Below, one piece after another: positions 52,429 through 61,126 of a stretch of DNA of 64,000 bases. Every line of letters begins with the position of its first letter. Positions within the stretch are counted from its first letter, which is position 1. The DNA is from Robiginitomaculum sp. Its GTDB lineage: Bacteria; Pseudomonadota; Alphaproteobacteria; Caulobacterales; Maricaulaceae. The stretch lies in assembly GCA_021776635.1 (NCBI GenBank), contig JAJFFN010000038.1:23990-87989 (forward strand), read 5' to 3'. Made by a program: the position numbers and the translations under genes. Under the pieces are notes generated by a model. That model was not told the origin of the DNA. It ran no database searches and was given only the letters and a program-made list of their open reading frames with translations.

Positions 52429-53493
52429 ATGAATTGGTCTGTTTTTAAAGTCTTGGTGTTGCTAATCGTTATTGCTACAGTTGCAGGCGTTGCACATACA
52501 TTTTTCTACATCAAAAAATGGGAAGAAGCGCATACACCAACTGGTAAATTCATCAAAGTGAATGGCCATAAAGTTCATTACCGTGATATCAATAGAGCAC
52601 CGGAGTCGGACCTTGCGCCTATTGTTCTTATTCATGGGGCGAGTGCAAATTTTTTAGATATGAAAATAGCACTCGGTGACAGGTTATCTGAAAATCGTAG
52701 GATTATCCTAGTAGACCGCCCCGGGCACGGCTATTCTGAGCGGCCAAAGGATAGCCATTTATTAAATGTGCAAACACGACAAATAAATGGTCTGATAAAA
52801 AGACTAAAAGTAGATAAACCAATTGTCATTGGGCAGAGTTACGGCGGTGCAGTTGCGCTGAAATATGCGTTAAATTATCCGGATGATGTTTCGGGTTTGT
52901 TGTTGTTAGCAGGTGTAAGTCACCCTTGGCCTGGCGGCGTTGCCAAACATTATTCTATTGGTGCAGGGGAGGGTCTTGGGACATTGCTGCGGTGGACTTT
53001 ATTCCCCGCGCTCGGCGAATTAAAAGGGCCAGATTTTACCGCGCAAACATTCTGGCCGTCTAAACCGCCACGTGATTACCATAACCGTGCAGCAATAGGT
53101 CTGCTATACCGACCAAACGAATTTAAGAATAATGCGAAGGATATTACACATTTACTTAAGGAAGTGAATTCGATGAAATCCCGTTACAATACTATCAATA
53201 TTCCCGTGAAAATACTGGCCGGTACACATGATACGGTTGTCTCTCCGACAATTCATTCGCGCACACTGAGCCAGGAAATTCCTAATGCACATTTTGAGTT
53301 TGTCAAAGGCGAAGGGCACACATTGCAGCACAGTGCAACTAATGAAATTGACGCTATGTTGGCAGAACTTGACGCAGATTTGAGCGCTAAAGCGGCTGCG
53401 ATAGCCAAAGCAGAGGGAAATGTGGGCACCGCAAATGATGCTGCGGATGAGCCAGAAGAGTTGGTTGAGGATTTAACACAAAGTAGAGAGTAA
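52429..53493 (+). CDS. Alpha/beta hydrolase, membrane-anchored
   Basis: 354 residues. An N-terminal hydrophobic helix (about 5-27) likely anchors it, facing the periplasm. The nucleophile elbow is GQSYGG with Ser137, the oxyanion region is LIHGASAN (67-74), the acid is in LAGTHDTVV (about 261) and the base in EGHTLQH (about 287). It belongs to the broad alpha/beta-hydrolase fold (esterase, haloperoxidase-like or acyltransferase). A low-complexity Ala/Asp/Glu tail ends the protein. Its 3' end overlaps a minus-strand pseudogene candidate. Confidence 0.88.
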   Translation: MNWSVFKVLVLLIVIATVAGVAHTFFYIKKWEEAHTPTGKFIKVNGHKVHYRDINRAPESDLAPIVLIHGASANFLDMKIALGDRLSENRRIILVDRPGHGYSERPKDSHLLNVQTRQINGLIKRLKVDKPIVIGQSYGGAVALKYALNYPDDVSGLLLLAGVSHPWPGGVAKHYSIGAGEGLGTLLRWTLFPALGELKGPDFTAQTFWPSKPPRDYHNRAAIGLLYRPNEFKNNAKDITHLLKEVNSMKSRYNTINIPVKILAGTHDTVVSPTIHSRTLSQEIPNAHFEFVKGEGHTLQHSATNEIDAMLAELDADLSAKAAAIAKAEGNVGTANDAADEPEELVEDLTQSRE

Positions 53494-53679
53494 ATTTTCG
53501 TTCTGCTTAACTACATCACGTATGGCACCACATTTATTTTCATCTTTTAAATTGATGTCGTTGGCCCAACCGAGAATGCGGTACATATCAAATGTAGATT
53601 CTAGTCGCGCAAAGGACAATGGGTGATTGTGCCAAAATGCAAATTGCCAGTAAATTTCATAGCCAATTTAATCTGCCAT
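53473..53679 (-). pseudogene. Small reading frame broken by one nonsense codon
   Basis: On the minus strand ATG-GCA-GAT (53679-53671) is followed by TAA (53670-53668), then the same frame stays open for 64 codons to TAA at 53475-53473. The product would read IGYEIYWQFAFWHNHPLSF and continue to MYRILGWANDINLKDENK, a protein-like composition with many aromatics. One change, CAA to TAA, would explain the break. An ATG at internal codon 25 could give a shorter protein. I do not recognise a family. It overlaps the end of the hydrolase gene by 21 bases. Nothing else is seen in 53494-53836 apart from the next gene's leader. Confidence 0.4.
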
Positions 53680-53836
53680 ATTTGATTTTTTGTCCTCACA
53701 CTAACGTGATATTCGCACATAGACAAATCGACTAACATACTTTATCTGCGAAAACGCTAATATAGCATTGTCTAATAAAGGACGATTGTGAAATAAATAT
53801 TTAACCTGGAAAAATCCGAAAATTAAGGAGAATTTT

Positions 53837-54337
53837 ATGGCTGACGTTGACATTGGGAACGCTAAAAAAATGACAATTATTTGTACTAAAGGTACATTGG
53901 ATTGGGCCTACCCGCCATTTATACTTGCCACTACGGCAGCGGCTATGGATGTAGATGTAACCATGTTCTTCACTTTTTACGGCCTTGGCCTTCTTGATAA
54001 AAAACTGAATTTAAGTGTTTCTACATTAGGGAATTCGTCCATGCGTATGCCAATGGGCGGCATGCAAATGGCTATGCCAAATATGATCGGCATGTTGCCG
54101 GGTGTCACGGCAGGAACCAGCGTCATGATGAAAAATTTGATTAAGAAAAAAGGTGTTGCTTCTATAGAAGATCTACGTGAAGCCGCCGTCTTGTCTGATG
54201 TACGGATGATTGGTTGCCAGATGACCATTGATTTGTTCGAAAAGAAAGAAGAAGACATGATTGATGGTGTAGAACTTGGCGGCGCTGCGACTTGGATGGA
54301 AAGCGCATTGGCTTCTGATATTAATCTTTACATGTAA
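53837..54337 (+). CDS. DsrE/DsrF-like sulfur-carrier family protein (DsrE2 type)
   Basis: 166 residues. ICTKGTLDWAYPPFILATTAAAMD fits the DsrE2 N-terminus, with Cys16 in the first strand; Cys127 (MIGCQMT) is the usual conserved sulfur-carrying position. A Met/Gly-rich segment (about 66-86) lies between them. A hydrophobic stretch at 83-105 could be membrane-associated, as proposed for DsrE2. AAGGAG precedes the ATG. tusA follows 36 bases later, and the DsrE2-TusA pairing implies persulfide transfer. Confidence 0.85.
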   Translation: MADVDIGNAKKMTIICTKGTLDWAYPPFILATTAAAMDVDVTMFFTFYGLGLLDKKLNLSVSTLGNSSMRMPMGGMQMAMPNMIGMLPGVTAGTSVMMKNLIKKKGVASIEDLREAAVLSDVRMIGCQMTIDLFEKKEEDMIDGVELGGAATWMESALASDINLYM

Positions 54338-54373
54338 TTTGTTATTTTAACCAGACGACCCAAAGGAGTATTT

Positions 54374-54613
54374 ATGCCTGATATTACCCCCGATATAGTT
54401 CTTGATACCAAAGGCCTCAATTGTCCACTGCCAATCTTGAAAGCGAAAAAAGCGCTTACAGGCATGGAAAATGGACAACATCTTGAATTGGCTTCTACCG
54501 ACCCTGGTGCCGTCAAAGATTTTCAGGCGTTTTGTAATGCGACGGGAAATAAGCTGAATGCGCACTGGATGGACGGCGATGTATTTATGTTTATGATTGA
54601 GCGCATCGTTTAA
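54374..54613 (+). CDS. tusA: TusA-like sulfur carrier
   Basis: 79 residues, the family size. The active Cys17 is in the CPxP motif (LNCPLPILKAKKAL), which passes persulfide sulfur in 2-thiouridine synthesis or sulfur oxidation. AAAGGAG lies 8 bases before the ATG. It is co-directional with the DsrE2-like gene. No tusBCD or mnmA is close by, so a tRNA role is not supported by context. Confidence 0.95.
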   Translation: MPDITPDIVLDTKGLNCPLPILKAKKALTGMENGQHLELASTDPGAVKDFQAFCNATGNKLNAHWMDGDVFMFMIERIV

Positions 54614-54800
54614 GGTTGCCCCTGATTTAAGGCATATTCGCGACAATATAAACACCAAACTTTTATTCTTACAATGGCGGCTTTCAATGCCGGCTTTCAA
54701 GGATGGCCGTCAGAGGACGCCTTCTATGGAGGTCTTGTTCTCAAGATCGCCATTGCCATAACAACTACCAAACATTTCAAAACAAAAAGGCGATATAATA

Positions 54801-56138
54801 ATGAACAGACAGTTTAAAAATATTACAATGGGCTTGTTGCTCTCTAGCGCGGCCTCATTGACGGCTATTGACGCATTTGCAACGGAAGGCTATTTCACGC
54901 ATGGTTCAGGCGCACGAAACAAAGCCATGGGCGGCGCAGGTGTTGCAGACGGTCAGGATGCTACGGCTATGATCGTTAACCCCGCCGGCATGGTTGGTAT
55001 TGGTACCGAGCTTGATATAGCCGTTTCCTTCTTTAGCCCAAAACGTAAATTTACGGGTATATTTGATGGTGCAGGAGCGCCTCTAGGGGTTGGCCCATTT
55101 ACACCAAATGGTGAGGTTAAATCTTCTGAAAACCTGTTTGCAATCCCAAATATAGCCTATGTAAAAGCTATTGATGATACGTCATCTTGGGGAATTTCAC
55201 TGGTAGCTAATGGTGGTATGAATACAAATTACCGAAATGTAACCAACGGCACCTGCCAGTTTCTATTTGGTATGGCACCGCCTCAAGTCCCTGCGCCAAA
55301 TGGTGTTTTTTGTGGAGGCACTGCTGGTGTAAATCTAAGTCAAGCGTTGATTTTGGTTGGTTATGCGAAACAAATTGATAATTTAAAAATTGGCATTGCA
55401 CCGGTTTTCGGTTTCCAGATGTTTGAAGCCACAGGTTTAGCCGTATTTGGTGGTGCAACCTCAGACCCAACTGCATTGACCAATAATGGTATTGATACGT
55501 CTACAGGTTTTGGCGGTAAAATTGGTCTTGAGTATTCATTGTCGGATCAATTCCGCATTGGTGCTTCATACCAAACAAAAATCAACATGAGCAAATTTGA
55601 AAAATATTCAGGGTTGTTTGCAGATGGTGGGGATTTTGATATACCGTCCAGCTTCCAAGTTGGTGTTTCGGCTGATTTAAGTCCTGATTTCACTTTTTCT
55701 GTTGATTACAAGCACATCAAATATTCAGATGTGAGTTCAGTTTCTAATCCGTCTAATATTCGACTGCCATTTGGTTCAGTTGGTGGCCCTGGTTTTGGTT
55801 GGGATAATATTGATGTATTCAAAGTTGGCGCAGAATGGCGTGCCAATGATCAATGGAAATTGCGAGCAGGCTATGCGCACAACCAACAGCCCGTAAACGG
55901 CGCAGATATTACACTCAACATTCTGGCGCCAGGTATTGTGCAAGATCACTTTACAGCGGGTGGTGCGTATCAAATGAATGATAAACATTCATTTGAATTT
56001 GCCGTAATGTATGCACCTACAGAAGCTATTACTGGTAATGAAGTTACGCCACTTGGGCCAAATCCGTTCCATTCATTGACTGCTGAAATGAAGCAATATG
56101 AAGCGACGATTGGTTGGAAGATGAAATTTGGCCAGTAG
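54801..56138 (+). CDS. OmpP1/FadL-family outer-membrane channel
   Basis: 445 residues. A signal peptide is cleaved after Ala27 (AFA), followed by the N-terminal hatch GYFTHGSGARNKAMGGAGVAD that plugs FadL-type barrels. The rest shows alternating strands and the aromatic C-terminal end (IGWKMKFGQ). The family takes up hydrophobic compounds such as fatty acids or toluene. Cysteine pairs in an extracellular loop (near residues 150 and 172) are less common. A strong terminator follows, so it ends a transcript. Confidence 0.92.
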   Translation: MNRQFKNITMGLLLSSAASLTAIDAFATEGYFTHGSGARNKAMGGAGVADGQDATAMIVNPAGMVGIGTELDIAVSFFSPKRKFTGIFDGAGAPLGVGPFTPNGEVKSSENLFAIPNIAYVKAIDDTSSWGISLVANGGMNTNYRNVTNGTCQFLFGMAPPQVPAPNGVFCGGTAGVNLSQALILVGYAKQIDNLKIGIAPVFGFQMFEATGLAVFGGATSDPTALTNNGIDTSTGFGGKIGLEYSLSDQFRIGASYQTKINMSKFEKYSGLFADGGDFDIPSSFQVGVSADLSPDFTFSVDYKHIKYSDVSSVSNPSNIRLPFGSVGGPGFGWDNIDVFKVGAEWRANDQWKLRAGYAHNQQPVNGADITLNILAPGIVQDHFTAGGAYQMNDKHSFEFAVMYAPTEAITGNEVTPLGPNPFHSLTAEMKQYEATIGWKMKFGQ

Positions 56139-56175
56139 TTTTTAACACTGTAAAATAACAGGTTCTGACCCTAGA

Positions 56176-56206
56176 CCCGCCGGAGGTTCTCCGGCGGGTT
56201 CTTTTT
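56176..56206 (+). terminator. Factor-independent terminator after the FadL-type gene
   Basis: CCCGCCGGAG (56176-56185) and CTCCGGCGGG (56189-56198) form a perfect 10-base GC-rich stem with a GTT loop, followed by TTCTTTTT (56199-56206). Confidence 0.92.
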
Positions 56207-56303
56207 ATTAACTATATGTACGCATAACTTGAAAACGGTGTATAATTGTTATAGTGCCATTCAATCAAATTGCCTTAAGGGCATAAATCCTTAAGAGACC
56301 ATC

Positions 56304-57791
56304 ATGGCTTTATTTACCACACGACGATCCCGCCTCTTTCGTTTACGCGGCACCAGAAATTTACGCGGGGTAGGCTATTTTCTTCGTGAAAAACGTTGGC
56401 TTATTGTGGCTCTGATTGTCGGCATGTTGCTCCATATGGCACCAGTACCTGAGGGTTTAACTTATGCCAGCAAGACTGTGTTGGTAATATCTGTCGTTGC
56501 TGTCATTTTGTTCATATCCGAGCCCGTTCCATTGCCTGCCGTCGCATTTATGATCGTTATTTCGCAAATATTGATGCTGAAGGATATTGATTCCAAGCAG
56601 GTGGCAGAATCTTTAATGAGCGATTCCGTCTTGTTTATAATGGGTTCGTTAATGCTGGCTGTTGCGATTGTTAAACAAAAACTCGATAAGCGGCTCGCCT
56701 ATCTAATAGTACGTATGACGGGGACCAAAACATTAAACGTTGCCGTGGGTATAGCGTTGGTATCCGGCCTTATGGCTTCGGTCATCGGTGAGCATACCGT
56801 GGCGGCCATGATGTTGCCCGTTGCCATCATTTTAATAACGTTAACTTCTGAGGATCAAAAGCAAGTTCAAGGGCTCGCAGCAGTATTGCTGTTCTCCATC
56901 GCTTACGGATGTTCTATCGCAGGTATTGGCACGCCTTCAGGTGGTGCGAGAAATGCAATCATGATTGGTTATTGGAAAGAGTTTTTCTATAATGGTGATG
57001 AAGCTACAAAGCGGTATTTGATTGATTATGTAAGCTGGATAAAAGTTTGCTATCCGGTTTTTCTGGCGCAATTACCTTTTGTCATCGGGATATTGTTTTT
57101 TACATTCAAGCCAGAATATAAAAATTTAAATCGGGCTGTGGTTCGTTTGCGAACACAAGTCGAAAAAGAAGGTAAAATGAAGCCCAGTGACTGGATTGCA
57201 ATTTTGGTTTTCTTCCTAACGCTTTTGGGTTGGATTTTCTTTTCCAGCACCATTGGCCTTGGTACAATTGCCTTATTGGGTGCGGTTACATATATGGTCC
57301 TTGGCCTTGTGCGTTGGGAGGATTTAAATTCCGGCGTTAACTGGGGTGTTGTGTGGCTCTATGCGGCGGCAATATCGCTCGGTATACAAATGAAAGATAC
57401 AGGCGCAGCGCAATGGGTTGCGGATAGCTTTATTGGTGTGCTGCCAAGTGCTATGGATAGCGGCATAGGTCTCTATGCGTCTGTTTCCGCTTTGACTACA
57501 ATAGTCACCAACACAATGTCCAACGGTGCTGCAGTGGCAGTCCTTGGTCCTATATCGTTAAATATGGCGACTACCGCAGGCGAAAGCCCGCTTATACTTG
57601 GTTATATCACCGCTATTTCGTCCGCATTTGCCTATTTAACTGTCATCGGAACGCCTGCCTGTACAATTGTTTATGCATCAGGATATTTAAAAACCACAGA
57701 CTTCTTGAAAGTGGGGTGGAAAATGGTGATTATGTCCACATTGGTCTTGCTGGCTTTTGCGATGTTTTACTGGCCGGCAATAGGATTGTAG
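56304..57791 (+). CDS. SLC13/DASS family anion transporter
   Basis: 495 residues with about 12 membrane helices after a basic N-terminal stretch. The GEHTVAAMMLPVA region and a second VTNTMSNGAAVAVLGP region (about 395-415) are the paired substrate-binding SNT-like motifs, and GTPSGGARNAIM lies near 215-226. DASS transporters use Na+ to move dicarboxylates, sulfate or related anions. It has its own leader after a strong terminator and is followed by a Usp gene 9 bases later, the only pair in this operon. Confidence 0.9.
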   Translation: MALFTTRRSRLFRLRGTRNLRGVGYFLREKRWLIVALIVGMLLHMAPVPEGLTYASKTVLVISVVAVILFISEPVPLPAVAFMIVISQILMLKDIDSKQVAESLMSDSVLFIMGSLMLAVAIVKQKLDKRLAYLIVRMTGTKTLNVAVGIALVSGLMASVIGEHTVAAMMLPVAIILITLTSEDQKQVQGLAAVLLFSIAYGCSIAGIGTPSGGARNAIMIGYWKEFFYNGDEATKRYLIDYVSWIKVCYPVFLAQLPFVIGILFFTFKPEYKNLNRAVVRLRTQVEKEGKMKPSDWIAILVFFLTLLGWIFFSSTIGLGTIALLGAVTYMVLGLVRWEDLNSGVNWGVVWLYAAAISLGIQMKDTGAAQWVADSFIGVLPSAMDSGIGLYASVSALTTIVTNTMSNGAAVAVLGPISLNMATTAGESPLILGYITAISSAFAYLTVIGTPACTIVYASGYLKTTDFLKVGWKMVIMSTLVLLAFAMFYWPAIGL

Positions 57792-57800
57792 GAGAGGGCT

Positions 57801-58766
57801 ATGCGCACTGCACTATTTACCGATGATAAAGACGGCTCTGAAGGGCATGATACACGTCGCTTTAATATATTAATCTGCATTGATGGTTCTAATGAATCCA
57901 AACGAGGGCTAAAATATGCCGTAAAGATTGGGCAAGGCAACGATGCTGATATTACGCTCTTATATGTGCGACCTCTTGATAAGGGCATGAAATCAGGTGT
58001 TGATTTGGCACGGCAGAATATGGTCGATTGGGGCATAGAGCTTCCCGGAATGCGCGCTTTGAAAAAAGCCCGAGATCAATTGTTTGAATTTGGCTTTTTG
58101 GACGGTGACTGGAAAGAAGAAAACACGCGAAAACGTGTTTATGGCGATCCTGTCGGCGATATTATGAGAACGTATACTGATAAGAACGGTACGCATATTG
58201 CGCTAAAATTAATGCTCGCGCCCAATATAGCTACAGGGATTTTGGATGAATGTGAGCTCAATGATTATGATTTGACCATTCTTGCCATGCACGGCAGAGG
58301 TGCGGTGAATGTTCGTGGAAAGATTAAATGGAAAACCACGCGTACAGTTGTGACAGAACATCACGGAACGGTGCTTTTGGCCCGCGAGATAGAAGAAAAC
58401 CATGGGCACTTGATTTGCGTAAACGACGAAAAATCAATCGAAGCAGCGCGTCAGGACGCTATTTTGGCCTCACGCTGCCAATGCCCAGTTTACCTGTTGT
58501 CTGTGGCTGAAACTGAAGAACAATTACCAGAAGCTAAAGAGGCAATCGTCAAAGCGCGCAACGTTATCGAAGCCGCAGGTGTAGAGGTGGTTGATACGTG
58601 GACGGATATTGGCGATCCTGCCGAGATGATAATTGAACGCGGAAAGGATTTCTCCGTCATTGTCATGGCAGATAGTTCGGTTAAAGGTTTCCGTCGGTTT
58701 TTCCAATCCAGTGTAGCTTATGATGTCCTGCAACATGCATATAATTCGGTAATGATTATCCGCTGA
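57801..58766 (+). CDS. Tandem universal stress protein (UspA) family protein
   Basis: 321 residues with two Usp domains (about 24-205 and 207-321). The second ends in VAYDVLQHAYNSVMIIR, with the Ser/Gly pattern GFRRFFQSSVA. The G-x2-G-x9-G ATP loop is not complete in the first domain (AMHGRGAVNVRGKIK). In the family, Usp proteins beside transporters often regulate them. It follows the SLC13 gene by 9 bases and the two likely share a message. Confidence 0.85.
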   Translation: MRTALFTDDKDGSEGHDTRRFNILICIDGSNESKRGLKYAVKIGQGNDADITLLYVRPLDKGMKSGVDLARQNMVDWGIELPGMRALKKARDQLFEFGFLDGDWKEENTRKRVYGDPVGDIMRTYTDKNGTHIALKLMLAPNIATGILDECELNDYDLTILAMHGRGAVNVRGKIKWKTTRTVVTEHHGTVLLAREIEENHGHLICVNDEKSIEAARQDAILASRCQCPVYLLSVAETEEQLPEAKEAIVKARNVIEAAGVEVVDTWTDIGDPAEMIIERGKDFSVIVMADSSVKGFRRFFQSSVAYDVLQHAYNSVMIIR

Positions 58767-58877
58767 TAACATAAACATTGCAAATTAGTTGACGAATATA
58801 TGACAATTGAACGCTTGACGTTGCAGGGCAACACCGTCATTTTGCCAACAAATCTTAAGCTAGAGTAAGAGGTATTC

Positions 58878-60263
58878 ATGTCAGAAACGTATGATGTATT
58901 AGTAATTGGCGGCGGGCCAGGCGGTTATAATTGTGCGATCCGCGCCGGACAATTGGGGTTGAAAGTTGCGTGTATTGAAGGTCGCGGCACACTTGGCGGG
59001 ACGTGTTTGAACGTCGGCTGTATTCCGTCCAAAGCCTTGTTACATGCGTCTGAAATGTACGAAACCGCAGAGAAAGATTTTGCCGGATTGGGCATTAAAA
59101 CAGATGTTAAGCTTGATTTACCAGCTATGATGGCAGGCAAGGACAAGACCGTATCCGCCCTGACACAAGGCATTGCTTTCCTGTTTAAGAAAAATAAAGT
59201 TGATTATATTCAAGGTTTTGGTAAAATAACTGGAAGTGAAACTGTTGATGTTGAAGGCAAAACATATACGGCTAAAAACATTGTAATTGCTACGGGTTCA
59301 GAAGTTGCGACCCTGCCTAATGTTGATATAGACGAGAAGCAAATCGTATCTTCGACGGGTGCTTTGGCGCTACCCAAAGTCCCCGCAAAAATGTTGGTTA
59401 TCGGCGCTGGTGTCATCGGGTTGGAACTTGGTTCTGTCTGGCGCAGGCTCGGCGCAGAAGTAACAGTCGTCGAATATCTACCTCATATTTTGCCTGGTAT
59501 GGACGGAGAGATACAAAAACAAGCCACGCGCATGTTCAAAAAACAAAAAGTCAAATTTGAGCTGGGCCGCAAAGTCACGGGAGTTACCAAATCTAAATCC
59601 GGTTTAACGGTTACAACAGAAGCCGCAGCAGGTGGTAAACCCAAAGACATAGAGACCAATGTAGTACTGGTCGCCATAGGACGTCGTCCTTATACGGACG
59701 GTCTCGGGCTTGAAACCGTTGGTGTGGCTACGGATAAGCGCGGGTTTATCGAAACTGACCACTTTAAAACCAGCAGTGAAAATATCTGGGCTATAGGGGA
59801 TTGCACAACCGGCCCAATGTTGGCCCACAAAGCCGAAGAAGAAGCGGTTGCGGTCGTCGAGCTTATTGCGGGTAAGGCGGGGCATGTTAATTATGATGTT
59901 ATTCCGGGCGTTATCTACACTAACCCGGAAATCGCGTGTGTCGGTCAGACAGAAGAACAGCTCAAAGAAGCAGGCATCCCCTATAAAAGCGGTAAATTCC
60001 CGTTCATGGCCAATTCGCGCGCCCGTGCAAACCACGAAACCGACGGCTTCGTTAAAATCTTGGCCCACGCGGAAACAGACGAGATATTAGGCGCACATAT
60101 GATCGGGGCAGGCGTCAGCGAAATGATAGCCGAAATCGCCCTAGCTATGGAATTCAAAGCAGCAAGCGAGGACATAGCCCGCACCTGCCACGCGCACCCA
60201 ACCTGCTCAGAAGCCGTCCGCCAAGCCGCAATGGACGTAGAAAACTGGGCTATGCAGATGTAG
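58878..60263 (+). CDS. lpdA: Dihydrolipoamide dehydrogenase (E3)
   Basis: 461 residues, standard length. FAD motif GGGPGGYNCAIRAG (about 11-24), redox pair in GGTCLNVGCIPSKALLH (Cys43, Cys48), NAD motif GAGVIGLELGSVW near residue 177 and the C-terminal CHAHPTCSEA with the catalytic His-Glu. E3 reoxidises lipoamide of the 2-oxoacid dehydrogenase and glycine cleavage complexes. No E1 or E2 gene lies beside it, so it may serve several complexes. Confidence 0.97.
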   Translation: MSETYDVLVIGGGPGGYNCAIRAGQLGLKVACIEGRGTLGGTCLNVGCIPSKALLHASEMYETAEKDFAGLGIKTDVKLDLPAMMAGKDKTVSALTQGIAFLFKKNKVDYIQGFGKITGSETVDVEGKTYTAKNIVIATGSEVATLPNVDIDEKQIVSSTGALALPKVPAKMLVIGAGVIGLELGSVWRRLGAEVTVVEYLPHILPGMDGEIQKQATRMFKKQKVKFELGRKVTGVTKSKSGLTVTTEAAAGGKPKDIETNVVLVAIGRRPYTDGLGLETVGVATDKRGFIETDHFKTSSENIWAIGDCTTGPMLAHKAEEEAVAVVELIAGKAGHVNYDVIPGVIYTNPEIACVGQTEEQLKEAGIPYKSGKFPFMANSRARANHETDGFVKILAHAETDEILGAHMIGAGVSEMIAEIALAMEFKAASEDIARTCHAHPTCSEAVRQAAMDVENWAMQM

Positions 60264-60277
60264 TATTGATGCTCAAC

Positions 60278-61126
60278 TTAGGCATCCAAACCAATATCGA
60301 AATTCGGGGCTGAGTGCGTCAAGGCACCTACAGAAATCACGTCTACGCCTGTTGCTGCAATTGCCGCCACGGTGCGTATGTTGACGCCGCCTGAGGCTTC
60401 TAGGGTGGTTTTTCCCTTATTCAGGGTGACACAAGTGCGTAAATCATCCAAGCTCATATTATCGAGCAAGATTACGTCCGGGCGGTGTTTTAGGACTTTT
60501 TTGAACTGGGCGACAGTATCGACCTCGATGGAGACTTTAGCCATATGGTCGGCGCCTTTCATGACGGCTTTGACTGCTTTGTCGACCCCGCCGGCTAGTG
60601 CAATATGATTATCTTTGACCATGATGGCATCGGATAGGGAGCCTCTGTGGGTATGCCCACCGCCGTGCAGAACGGCACGTTTTTCCAAAGCCCGCAGACC
60701 CGGCGTAGTTTTGCGGGTAGCGGCAATACGTACATTATGAGCCGCGACTTTGGCAACAAATTTTGCGGTCATCGTAGCAATACCGCTCATCCGTCCCATG
60801 AAATTCAGTGCCGTGCGTTCCGCCATCAACAAGGAGCGTACAGGCCCCTCGACACTAGCGATAACCGTACCTTTGCGCACACGCGCCCCATCAGGGCAAT
60901 GGACTTCAAACACGACACTCGGGTCAACCAGAGCAAAGGTCAGTACTGCGGCTTGAAGGCCTGAAACCACGCCTGTGCCTCTGGATTTGAAATACAATTT
61001 GGCGCTTGCCGTTTCGGGTATGAGCAAGTTTGCGGTTAAATCGCCGGCTGTGCCAAAGTCTTCGGCAAGCGCACGGCGCACCATAGGTTCAATGACAATA
61101 CGTGGTAAGGGTGGGGTGCGGGTCAT
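60278..61126 (-). CDS. nadC: Nicotinate-nucleotide diphosphorylase (carboxylating), QPRTase
   Basis: 282 residues. Converts quinolinate and PRPP to nicotinate mononucleotide, the third step of NAD synthesis. ATRKTTPGLRALEK (about 138-151), GGGHTHRGSLSDAIMVKDNH (about 156-175) and SGGVNIRTVAAIA are the substrate and PRPP-site motifs. It ends the nadB-ATPase-nadC run, overlapping the ATPase gene by 4 bases. Confidence 0.96.
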   Translation of the reverse strand: MTRTPPLPRIVIEPMVRRALAEDFGTAGDLTANLLIPETASAKLYFKSRGTGVVSGLQAAVLTFALVDPSVVFEVHCPDGARVRKGTVIASVEGPVRSLLMAERTALNFMGRMSGIATMTAKFVAKVAAHNVRIAATRKTTPGLRALEKRAVLHGGGHTHRGSLSDAIMVKDNHIALAGGVDKAVKAVMKGADHMAKVSIEVDTVAQFKKVLKHRPDVILLDNMSLDDLRTCVTLNKGKTTLEASGGVNIRTVAAIAATGVDVISVGALTHSAPNFDIGLDA

